This document shows positions 8,833 through 17,374 of a stretch of 34,333 bases of DNA, in pieces (the first letter of the stretch is position 1; every line of letters begins with the position of its first letter). The DNA comes from Chryseobacterium sp. LJ668. GTDB taxonomy: Bacteria > Bacteroidota > Bacteroidia > Flavobacteriales > Weeksellaceae. Both the position numbers and the translations under genes were made by a program. The stretch is taken from contig NZ_CP080444.1 of NCBI RefSeq assembly GCF_019613955.1, positions 1 through 34,333 on the forward strand, written 5' to 3'. Under the pieces are notes generated by a model, which was not told where the DNA came from, did no database searches, and worked only from the letters and a program-made list of their open reading frames with translations.

Positions 8833-10077
8833 TTAAAAAGGATTGTACGATAAACCTAGACCGAAATAGAATGCTTTAGCTTTTGCCTGGCCATAAAAGC
8901 CAAGATAATCGTTTTTCACATCTCTGCTCTGAGGCATTACATACCCACCGGCTACATCAACGCCGAATTGTTTAAATTTAAACCCTAAACCACCTGTAAG
9001 TACGAAAGAATCGAAAGAAGGTGTCTCAGGAATAAAGTTTTCATCTGAATAAGGAGACTCATCATAATAAGCACCCAAACGACCAAATACCATGTTGCTA
9101 AACATATATTGTGTACCTAATCTGACCGTTTTAGAATTTTTAAAGTTTTTTGGTGCAACAAGTACCGTAGGATCTGCCTGATTTCCAATTGGTGCATTGG
9201 CAAAATCTAATGTCAATTTGCTGTATCTAGACCATCCATGGTAATTAAAATCTGCTGAAACCAACCATTTCGGAGTTACATTGTATGTTAAACCTATTGT
9301 ATACTCTTCAACCAAAGGCAATGTTGCTGTAAAATTATCCTGACCGGCAGAATTTAATCCCAATAATCCGTTAACAGTATTTTGTGCCGGAACTGTAAAT
9401 GTTGCAGTCCCTTGTTTAGCTTTCATATCAACCGGTGAACGGTATGCTATACTTACATCAAGTTTTGGATCTGGTCTGAAATAAAAACCGAAACCATAAC
9501 CGTGGCCACTTGCTTTTTCATCATTAATATTAACAGTTCCTCCAAACTGCGTCACAGCTTTATCCCAATCTACAGTTCCTCTCGCATATATATAACTTGC
9601 TCCGAAAGACAACCAGTCTGCCATCTTCACAGAAACCATCGGTTGGAAATAAAAGCTCTTTAATTCAAGCTTTTGTACCATTTCTCTTCCTTCCCAATCG
9701 TAAGGATATTGAATAGTACTTCCGAAAGGAGTTGTAAAACTGAAACCAATCGATAATTTGTCGATAGGCTTGTACGCAATCGCAGCATAAATTGGTGTTC
9801 CGATAGGATTATCTGATTCTGTACTCTGTAAAGTATTTAGATTTTGAAAAGTAACTTTATTACTTGCTCCGAAACCTCCTGCAACAATACTCAGTTTAGA
9901 AGGGATGAATGACATACCCGCCGGATTAAAGAATGCAACACTCGCATCTTCGGCATGAGCACTCGTATGTGCCATTGCCAATTGCTTTACCCCTTGAAGA
10001 GAAACTCTGAAGCCTCCTGCATAAGATAGAACCCCAGCCAACAAGGCAGTTGATACCAATATTTTTTTCATAGACAT
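8833..10077 (-). CDS. OmpP1/FadL-family outer membrane transporter
   Basis: The 414-residue beta-barrel protein has a signal peptide (about 1-20). The FadL-family N-terminal pattern follows: AMAHTSAHAEDASVAFFNPAGM, with NPAG at 51-54. The product ends in an aromatic C-terminal residue (SYNPF), as outer-membrane barrels do. FadL proteins move long-chain fatty acids and other hydrophobic compounds across the outer membrane. The gene is first in a two-gene operon with the SGNH lipoprotein. A TATATTTG element (minus strand, 10091-10098) lies just ahead of the start. A palindrome with two ATGTTTAA half-sites (10134-10174) is located where an upstream-binding regulator could act. An alternative ATG two codons downstream (MKKIL) would suit the signal peptide equally well. 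Confidence 0.9.
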   Translation of the reverse strand: MSMKKILVSTALLAGVLSYAGGFRVSLQGVKQLAMAHTSAHAEDASVAFFNPAGMSFIPSKLSIVAGGFGASNKVTFQNLNTLQSTESDNPIGTPIYAAIAYKPIDKLSIGFSFTTPFGSTIQYPYDWEGREMVQKLELKSFYFQPMVSVKMADWLSFGASYIYARGTVDWDKAVTQFGGTVNINDEKASGHGYGFGFYFRPDPKLDVSIAYRSPVDMKAKQGTATFTVPAQNTVNGLLGLNSAGQDNFTATLPLVEEYTIGLTYNVTPKWLVSADFNYHGWSRYSKLTLDFANAPIGNQADPTVLVAPKNFKNSKTVRLGTQYMFSNMVFGRLGAYYDESPYSDENFIPETPSFDSFVLTGGLGFKFKQFGVDVAGGYVMPQSRDVKNDYLGFYGQAKAKAFYFGLGLSYNPF

Positions 10078-10090
10078 TTATTATATAATC

Positions 10091-10098
10091 CAAATATA
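10091..10098 (-). promoter_or_regulatory. FadL operon promoter -7 element
   Basis: The minus strand reads TATATTTG, matching TAnnTTTG, 14 bp before the start codon at 10077. No TTG is found at the usual spacing upstream, which could mean an activator is needed (inference). The mirror is 32553-32560. Confidence 0.55.
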
Positions 10099-10133
10099 AA
10101 ATTATTTTGATTACACTTGTTAATTATTCTTAA

Positions 10134-10174
10134 TATTTTAAACATTACCTTAAAAGAAAATTATGTTTAAAATA
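10134..10174. promoter_or_regulatory. Inverted repeat with two ATGTTTAA half-sites, FadL side
   Basis: The 12-bp arms 10134-10145 and 10163-10174 are perfect reverse complements around a 17-nt spacer. Each contains the octamer ATGTTTAA or its complement. The site lies just upstream of the expected -33 region of the FadL promoter. The same octamer pair recurs at 10249-10268. The mirror is 32477-32517. A transcription-factor operator is the natural reading, but no regulator gene is nearby. Confidence 0.45.
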
Positions 10175-10248
10175 ACACTTTGTATAAGTCAACGCTTAAG
10201 TGACTATTTATAAATGCTTTAGAGAATTAAAAACTATTGCGATTTGAT

Positions 10249-10268
10249 AATGTTTAAGATTAAACATT
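10249..10268. promoter_or_regulatory. Palindrome with two ATGTTTAA half-sites, ricT side
   Basis: A 20-bp element has 9-bp arms (AATGTTTAA and TTAAACATT) around the spacer GA, about 30 bp upstream of the ricT -33 TTG. It carries the same octamer as the inverted repeat at 10134-10174, so the divergent region holds four half-sites. The mirror is 32383-32402. Confidence 0.45.
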
Positions 10269-10298
10269 TAACAAAATAAAGATTTAGTATTTTTGGAA

Positions 10299-10327
10299 TT
10301 GTGTAAAGATAAAAATCAATAAATTTG
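10299..10327 (+). promoter_or_regulatory. ricT-gldH-ponA promoter
   Basis: The TTG at 10299-10301, an 18-nt spacer and TAAATTTG at 10320-10327 fit the Bacteroidota sigma-A promoter. It ends 23 bp before the ricT ATG. The mirror is at about 32324-32352. Confidence 0.7.
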
Positions 10328-10350
10328 CAAGATTAAATAAATTATAATAT

Positions 10351-11815
10351 ATGAGTTGTGGATGCAAAACATCCGGCGATTCTGCACATTCTTGCGGAAC
10401 GAAATCCGCGAATGGCTGTGAAAGTGTAAATACCTGTGGTAATAGTTATAAATTAAGTGTTTTCGATTGGTTATCTAATGTACAAAACCCAGCATCTAAC
10501 CGATGCGACTTTGTGGAAGTTAGGTTTAAAAATGACCGAAAATCGTTTTATAAAAATGTAAATAATATCCCTTTACATATAGGTAGTGTAGTAACAGTAG
10601 AATCTAGCCCCGGACACGATGTAGGTGTGGTAAGTCTCTCAGGAGAACTGGTAAAAATTCAGATGAAAAAGAAAAGATTTTCAACTGAGGACCCACTTAA
10701 AATATACAGACTGGCTAACCAAAAAGACATTGAAGTCTGGCAGGAAGCAAGAAAAAAAAGAAGAAACCGTAAAGGTTGACGCCCGAAAAATATCTCACAG
10801 ATTAGGTCTTGAAATGAAGATCACTGATGTGGAATATCAGGGCGACGGATCAAAAGTCACATTTTATTACACGGCAGATAACCGTGTTGATTTCAGAATG
10901 TTGATCAAGGAGTTTGCTGGAACTTTCAGAACCAAAATCGATATGAAACAAATTGGTTTCAGACAGGAAGCCGCAAAAATCGGCGGAATTGGTTCTTGTG
11001 GAAGAGAACTGTGCTGTTCAACATGGTTAACAGATTTCAGATCAGTCAACACTAATGTAGCACGATATCAACAACTTAGCATCAATCCTCAGAAACTGGC
11101 AGGACAATGCGGAAAATTGAAATGTTGTTTAAATTACGAATTAGACAGTTATTTGGATGCATTAAGTCATTTTCCATCGTCCTCAACAATGTTGGACACT
11201 GAAAAAGGTAGAGCTTTCTGCATTAAAATTGACGTTTTCAAAAAGAAAATGTGGTTTGCATACGTTGACAGTTCAATGGCCTGGTATGATTTCGATATCG
11301 ATTTAGTTAAAAAACTGATTGCTCAAAACAAAAAAGGAGAAAGAATACTTCCGCTTGAAGAGTTGAAAGTTCCGGATATCGCTTTACCTAGTGTAGATCT
11401 TATTCAGGAGAACAGTGTAGATAGATTTGAGAAGAAAAACAGAGGAGGTTTCAACAAAAACAGGAATCAAAATCCAAATCAGGGTCAAAACCCAAATCAA
11501 AACAGACCGAATAACAATCAGGGACCAAGAAACCGTCCGGAAAGGACTGACAGAAATGACAGACCTCAAAAAACGGAGCGTTCTACTGGTGAAAGGCCCG
11601 TAAATTCTGAACGACCGAAAAATACAAATCCCAACGCAAAACCTAACCCGAACCAAAACCCAAATCAAAGACAGCCAAAGCCTCAACAGACGCAACAGCC
11701 AAAGATTCAGGTAGAAAAAGCCGAGGCAGATTTAAATTCGGAGCAGAAACCACAACAACCTCCGAAAAAGAAATTTAAAAAGAAATTTCCTCCCAAAAAA
11801 GATAATAATGTATAA
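10351..11815 (+). CDS. ricT: PSP1-domain Fe-S protein RicT (YaaT), split by an A8 tract
   Basis: Two overlapping frames make one protein of about 487 residues if the eight-A tract at 10752-10759 is read as seven. Codons 1-135 run from 10351; the rest continues in the next frame to 11815. The N-terminus is cysteine-rich (MSCGCKTSGD..., eight Cys in about 30 residues), followed by a PSP1 domain with the cysteine pairs SCGRELCC and QCGKLKCC, typical of RicT, a [4Fe-4S]-binding member of the RicA-RicF-RicT complex in Firmicutes. The last 130 residues are low-complexity Asn/Pro/Gln/Arg with a lysine-rich tail. gldH overlaps the stop by 8 nt. The same A8 occurs in the mirror copy, so the shift is either a systematic homopolymer call or real. 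No RicA or RicF partner is visible. Confidence 0.85.
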
Positions 11816-12268
11816 AGTTCTAGGGATATTAATGCTTGTTTTTTTTGTAGGATGCAGCACTTCAGGTGAAGATGTTATGATGAATCCTATTAATAATAAA
11901 TGGGGTAAAAAAGCCGAACAGAAATTTAAGCTTGAGGTTACAGATCCGCAAAATCCCAAAATATTATATTTGTGGTAAGAAATAATAACGAATATCCTTA
12001 CAGCAATATAAGATTTATTGTTAATTTTAAAAGTCCTAAAAGCAAAATATCTCAAACGGACACGCTGAACTATATTTTAGCAAAACCAAACGGAGAGTGG
12101 CTGGGAACAGGATTTGGAGAAACGAAGGAAACGTTATTTCAATATAAAACAAACTTTAAATTTCCTGAGAAAGGAACCTATGAAGTGGGCATATTGCAGG
12201 CAATGAGAAATGACAACCTAAAAGGAATTGAAGATATAGGTATAAAAGTAGAAACGGCTAAACCGTAA
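11808..12268 (+). CDS. gldH: Gliding motility lipoprotein GldH, frameshifted in this copy
   Basis: The ATG at 11808 overlaps the ricT stop by 8 nt. The product begins with a lipoprotein signal (MLVFFVGC, cysteine at about 16) and continues through the MMNPINNKWGKK segment. This copy has lost one A near 11960 (CCCAAAATATT against CCCAAAAATATT in the mirror). The C-terminal part continues in the next frame to the stop at 12268. Combining the two copies gives about 153 residues, the normal size of GldH, an outer-membrane-associated lipoprotein needed for gliding and type IX secretion in flavobacteria. ponA follows 6 bp downstream. Assignment rests on family resemblance and on the flavobacterial gene order ricT-gldH-ponA. 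Confidence 0.83.
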
Positions 12269-12274
12269 TTATAC

Positions 12275-14648
12275 ATGGAAGTAAACAATCAAAATACAGG
12301 AAACAAAGGAAAACTTTTCCGCTTCCTCCTAAAAAGAACAAAGGTTCTGCATGGAAAAATGGGTTAGAATCATTTGGATCGGTTTTATTGCAGCAGTTTT
12401 AGGAATTTCAGGACTTTTCTTTTCGGTATCCCAGGGTTTTCTTGGAGATATGCCGGATGTAAAAGAACTGGAGAATCCGGATATTTATGCCGCATCTGAA
12501 ATTATCTCTTCGGACGGAGTGGTTTTTAGGTAAATTTGAAAAAGAAAAAACTAAACCCATCACGTATCAAAAACTTCCGCCACATCTTATTTATGCTCTT
12601 TACGCAAAAGAAGATGAGCGCTTTAAAGAACACTCTGGGTAGATCTACAATCTGTTGCCAGAGCAGTAGTTTATGGAGGTTCAAGAGGTGGAGGTTCTAC
12701 CATTACTCAGCAGCTTGCCAAATTATTATTTACAGGAGGGGCCTCTCAAAATAAAATACAAAGAGCCTTCCAAAAACTTAAAGAGTGGGTTGTAGCGGTA
12801 AGTCTTGAAAAAAGATATACGAAGGAAGAAATCATTACACTCTACTTTAATAAGTTCACATTCGGAAACAATGCCAGTGGAATTGAAATGGCATCAAAGA
12901 TATATTTTAATAAAAGCACGACACAATTAACTTTACCAGAATCTGCAATGTTTGTAGCAATGCTCGAAGCACCTACAGCAAATAATCCATTGAGACATCC
13001 TGAGAGAGCAAAAGAAAGACGCAATGTTGTGCTTGAGCAAATGCTGAAAACCCAATACATCGACCAGGCTACATATGATAAGGCTGCCGCATCTGAAATT
13101 AGGTTAGATTATCATCCTATAAAAGATGTCACAGAAGGATATTCTGCCTATTTTAAATCATATTTGAAAAAAGAAATAGACAAATATCTGGAAGATTATG
13201 AAAAAGAAAAAGGTAAACAACTTAACCTATATAAATGGTTTAAAAATTTACGTAACTCTTGATTCAAAAATGCAGCAATATGCTGAAGAGTCTATCAAGG
13301 AACACTTGACAGACCTTCAGAAGAGATTTGATGCAGAACAGAGAGGAAGAAAAAACAGACCTTTCTATTATCTTAATGACAAACAGGCCAATGCTGTAAT
13401 GATGCAGGCTGTGAGAAGAACCGGCCGTTACAAGCAACTAACTGCAAATAACGTCCCCGAAGATTCTATCATGATGGAGTTTCATAAACCTATAAAAATG
13501 TCTCGTTTTACATGGGATGGAGAAGAGGAAGTTGAAATGTCTCCTTGGGATTCTATCAGATGGCACAAGCAGATCGCACAAGCCGGCTTGATGTCTGTAG
13601 CACCTGGAACTGGCGAAATAAAAGCTTGGGTAGGTGGTATCGACTGGCAGCATTTCCAGTATGATCACATCAAGCAGGGAAAAAGACAGGTGGGATCTAC
13701 GTTTAAGCCATTTGTTTACGCTACGGCAATTATGAAATTAGGTTTAACACCTTGTTCTACTATATCCAATGCAAGTTTTAACAAAGGAAGTTACCATGTG
13801 CCGGGAAGAGGCGGAATGCTTACTCTGAAAAATGCATTGGCTCAATCACAAAACCCTGTTGCACTAAGACTTGCTGAGATGACGGGAACTCAAAGCGTTA
13901 TACAGACGGCAAGAGACTTAGGAGTGACTCAGGAAATCTCTACCAGCTTACCGATGGCATTGGGAGCCTCCGATATCACCATTTACGAAATGGTGGGAGC
14001 ATACAGTACTTTTGCCAACTACGGAAACTACAATAAACCGGAAATGATCTGGAGAATTGAAGATGCTAACGGAAGAGTTATTAAAGAAGTTAATGGAGAA
14101 CCGAAAGAAGTGATGAACCCTAACTACGCATACACGATGATTGAATTGATGAAAGGTGTTGCACAGTTTGGTACAGCTTCAGGAGAACTTGGTAGAAAGG
14201 GAATATCAAAAGATATAGAAATTGCGGGCAAAACAGGCACTACACAGAACAACTCAGATGGTTGGTTCATGGGGATCACTCCAAAACTCGCTACAGGAGC
14301 CTGGGTTGGCTGGGAAGACAGAGCTACCCACTTCTACGGAACCGGTGAAGGACAGGGAGCTAAAATGGCATTGCCGATTTGGGCCATTTTATGAAAAAAG
14401 TATGGGCAGATAAATCCCTCAAGATCTCACCTGAAGATAAATTTGTAAAACCGGGCGACTGGAAAGACGGATGTACCAATCTCCAGGGATTAGGCGGCGG
14501 ATATGGTGATGACGGCGGATTGCAAACCATTGATGAAATCAAAAACCCAAGACCATCAGATCCTACACCTAAAAACAATTCGGGTAAGAAAGACGAAAAC
14601 GTCAACGAAAATCTGAATACCGGTGAAGATATAGATTTTAATAAGTAA
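12275..14648 (+). CDS. Penicillin-binding protein 1A, frameshifted copy
   Basis: This is the left-arm copy of the bifunctional peptidoglycan synthase gene that is intact at 27998-30376. Single-base errors break it near 12315, 12525 (extra T), 12640 (missing G), 13235 (missing base before GGTTT) and 14388 (missing T). Between breaks the glycosyltransferase, transpeptidase and C-terminal segments all match the mirror. The ATG at 12275 is 6 bp after the gldH stop, so it is the third gene of the ricT-gldH-ponA operon. See the mirror entry for domains. Confidence 0.88.
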
Positions 14649-14665
14649 ATTATAATAATCATTAT

Positions 14666-14697
14666 AAGACCTTTCAATCATTGGAAGGTCTTTTTTT
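14666..14697 (+). terminator. Terminator after ponA
   Basis: A 12-bp stem with one G-T pair (arms 14666-14677 and 14681-14692, loop TCA) is followed by seven T, 18 bp after the ponA stop. The mirror is at about 27949-27980. Confidence 0.85.
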
Positions 14698-14710
14698 GAC
14701 CCCTTTTTAA

Positions 14711-14718
14711 TATATTTG
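14711..14718 (+). promoter_or_regulatory. selO promoter -7 element, very close to the start codon
   Basis: TATATTTG matches TAnnTTTG and ends only 4 nt before the selO ATG at 14723. Transcription would begin about at the start codon, giving a leaderless or near-leaderless message unless translation starts further in. No TTG is found at the normal -33 spacing. The mirror is 27928-27935. Confidence 0.5.
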
Positions 14719-14722
14719 AAAT

Positions 14723-16264
14723 ATGAATCTTAAGAATATCAAGCAGCCTTTCATAGAAAACTTTCCAGGAGATTTTTCAAAAAATCCTATTCAAAGAAAC
14801 ACTCCGAAAGTTCTTTTTTCAACCATCGATCCTGTTGGGTTTGATGATCCGAAACTGATTGTTTTTAATGAAAAGCTTTCAGAAGAAATAGGCCTGGGAA
14901 AATTCGATAACAGCGATCTTGATTTTCTTGTAGGAAATAATTTACCTGAAAACATAAAAACTTACGCCACCGCCTACGCCGGACATCAATTTGGTAACTG
15001 GGCAGGGCAATTGGGAGACGGAAGAGCCATTATCGCCGGAGAAATAAAAAATAGTGAGGGACAAAAAACTGAAATTCAATGGAAAGGAGCAGGTGCAACA
15101 CCCTATTCCAGGCATGCTGACGGAAGAGCAGTTTTAAGATCCTCCGTTCGAGAATATTTAATGAGCGAAGCAATGCATCATTTAGGAATTCCCACAACAA
15201 GGGTCTTAGTCTTTGTCTGACGGGAGAAGATGTAGTTCGTGACATCATGTACAGCGGAAATCCACAGGAAGAAAAAGGTGCAGTGGTTGTAAGAACTGCA
15301 GAAAGTTTTTTACGCTTTGGGCATTTTGAACTGATGTCTGCTCAAAAAGAAATTGACACATTACAGAAACTCACTGATTTTACGATTAAAAACTATTTCC
15401 CTGAAATTATTTCGGAAGGCGAACAAAAATACAAAGACTTTTTCCAATCCGTTTGTACTAAAACTGCAGATTTAATGGTTGAATGGTTCAGGGTTGGTTT
15501 TGTACATGGCGTGATGAATACCGATAATATGTCGATTCTAGGTCTGACGATTGACTACGGTCCGTTTTCGATGACGGATGAATATGATCTGAATTTTACT
15601 CCAAACACAACAGATTTACCCGGAAGAAGGTATGCTTTTGGCAAACAAGGACAAATTTCACAATGGAATCTTTGGCAGCTAGCCAATGCTCTTTTTGCAT
15701 TAATTAAAGATGAAAAATTTCTGGAAGACACTTTAAATTCTTATGGAACATATTTTTGGGAGTCACACGACAAAATGCTCTGCAAAAAATTTGGTTTTGA
15801 TCAGCTCTTAGAATCTGATGAAGAATTTTTTCACCAACTGGCAGGGTCTAATGCAGGAACTTCAGCTGGATTATACCTTATTCTTTAATGTATTAGAAAA
15901 GTTGGATGTTGTTTCTGATTTAAAGGCAGAGTTTGAAAAAGTTTCCTATATTGTTTTAGATAATGCTAAATTAAAGAAACTGGAGAATTTTATACAGCTC
16001 TTTAAAAATAGATCAGAAAAAAATACTATTTCAAAAGAAGAATCTTCAAGCCTTATGAAGAAAACGAATCCGAAATTTCTTTTGAGAAACTATCTATTAT
16101 TTGAATGTATAGAAGAAATTAGCAACGGAAAAACTGAAATGCTTGAAAAATTAACTTCAGCTTTAGAAGATCCTTATGAAGAAATCTTCCCTGAATTCTC
16201 TGTGAAAAGGCCTTCCGGATATGATGATATCAGTGGATGTTCGATGTTGTCTTGTAGCTCGTGA
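14723..16264 (+). CDS. selO: Protein adenylyltransferase SelO (YdiU), frameshifted copy
   Basis: With its frames joined this gives a product of about 513 residues, the normal length for SelO, a pseudokinase-fold enzyme that transfers AMP to Ser, Thr or Tyr of target proteins and is linked to redox stress. Conserved features are [16 protein letters not shown] (88-103), [23 protein letters not shown] (119-141), the catalytic HGVMNTDN (262-269), the metal-binding IDYGPF (277-282) and the cysteine-containing C-terminus [10 protein letters not shown]. Here a G is missing near 15201 and a T is gained near 15826; the mirror is correct at both sites but broken elsewhere. Cysteine holds the C-terminal site that is selenocysteine in some animal SelO proteins. 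It is probably a single-gene unit after the ponA terminator. Confidence 0.9.
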
Positions 16265-16347
16265 GTAGAAACATTAAACAAAATTAAAATTTAACACAAT
16301 AATTTGTCCCCGATACTATTTTATTACTAATTTTATAAAATTTTTTT

Positions 16348-17295
16348 ATGAAAAAACTTCTACTGTCTGCACTTGCACTAACAATAAGTGTATCTGCATA
16401 TTCTCAAACTTTATTGGATGAAAGTTTTGAATCTTATACAAATTTTGCAATCACAGGATTTGGTGGATGGCAAACTTTGGATCTTGATTTACTAAATACA
16501 TATACTGGAGGGGGACCTGTAGTTGGTGGCTCAACAATACCCTCTTGGACAGCTGGTTGGGCGAATGCGGGTCAACCAATGGCTTTTCAAATTTTCAATC
16601 TTTCGGCTAGTAATGCAACTAATAATGCTACAGCTACAGCTACCGATGAAGAGGTAAGAAACTTCTCGGCTCATACTGGGCAAAAGACAGCAGTATCTTG
16701 GGCAGGAGTTCCTGCAGCTGGAGTAACTTCTAATAATGACTGGTTAATTTCTCCTGCTATCACTTTAGGAGCAAGCAATAATATTTTAACTTTGTGGGTA
16801 AAAGCATTATCACCAGCGTTTGTTGAAAGTTACAAGATAGGTGTTTATGTTGGTAGCGGTACTCCAACAAGTGCTGCGAATTTTACAATTATTTCCGGAG
16901 CAGCAGCTTTAACGGCACCATTTACTTGGCAGCAAGCTACCCAATCGTTAAATGCATATTCAGGACAGACTATAAGAATTGGAATACAATACATGTCTTC
17001 TGATAAATACATGTTTATGGTTGATGATGTAAAAGTTACTACAGGAACACTTTCAACAGACGAAGTTTCAAAATCAAAAACGAGCAGCATCTACCCTAAC
17101 CCAACAAAAGGAGAAATCAATATCAAAACTGATAAGAAAATAAAATCTTCTACAGTATTTGACCTTTCTGGTAAAGTGTTATTACAGACTGATTCGCAAA
17201 AAGTAAATATCGGTTCTTTCACAAAAGGAACGTATTTGTTAAAAGTTGAATTTGCTGACGGAAGCACAAAAACTGAAAAAGTGATTAAAGATTAA
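16348..17295 (+). CDS. Secreted adhesin-like protein with type IX secretion C-terminal domain
   Basis: The 315-residue protein has a Sec signal peptide (about 1-19, cleaved after SAYS). A beta-sandwich domain of the cleaved-adhesin/choice-of-anchor J type follows (about 20-235; ESFESYTNFAITGFGGWQ, NNDWLISPAI, MFMVDDVKVTTG). The last 69 residues are a type A T9SS sorting domain, from SIYPNPTKGEINI to KGTYLLKVEFADG and a lysine-rich end. It should be exported through the outer membrane by the type IX system, in which GldH takes part, then held at the surface or released. The ligand is unknown. It ends 25 bp before a terminator. Both copies in the window are open and identical in length. Confidence 0.85.
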   Translation: MKKLLLSALALTISVSAYSQTLLDESFESYTNFAITGFGGWQTLDLDLLNTYTGGGPVVGGSTIPSWTAGWANAGQPMAFQIFNLSASNATNNATATATDEEVRNFSAHTGQKTAVSWAGVPAAGVTSNNDWLISPAITLGASNNILTLWVKALSPAFVESYKIGVYVGSGTPTSAANFTIISGAAALTAPFTWQQATQSLNAYSGQTIRIGIQYMSSDKYMFMVDDVKVTTGTLSTDEVSKSKTSSIYPNPTKGEINIKTDKKIKSSTVFDLSGKVLLQTDSQKVNIGSFTKGTYLLKVEFADGSTKTEKVIKD

Positions 17296-17320
17296 TTTAA
17301 TTATTTTAACAATACATCAA

Positions 17321-17348
17321 AACTCACCCTAAACGGTGAGTTTTTTTA
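17321..17348 (+). terminator. Terminator after the T9SS protein gene
   Basis: A perfect 8-bp stem (AACTCACC/GGTGAGTT, loop CTAAAC; 17321-17342) is followed by a T run. The next gene's promoter-like TATTTTTG (17352-17359) lies directly behind it. The mirror is at about 25298-25325. Confidence 0.85.
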
Positions 17349-17374
17349 TTTTATTTTTGCAAAAAATTACAACC

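Noticed and set aside
11384..11695. 103-codon Arg/Leu/Val-rich frame antisense to ricT
   Set aside because: It is the complement of the Asn/Gln/Pro-rich low-complexity tail of RicT. The repetitive composition explains the open frame.
11450..11720. Repeats in the ricT tail, considered as a CRISPR or tandem-repeat array
   Set aside because: They are degenerate AAYCAAAAYCC-type codons for Asn-Pro-Asn-Gln, without spacers or constant unit length.
17336..17374. GTG at 17336 as start of the membrane protein
   Set aside because: It lies in the downstream arm of a perfect terminator stem, upstream of the likely promoter element. The GTG at 17375 fits better.
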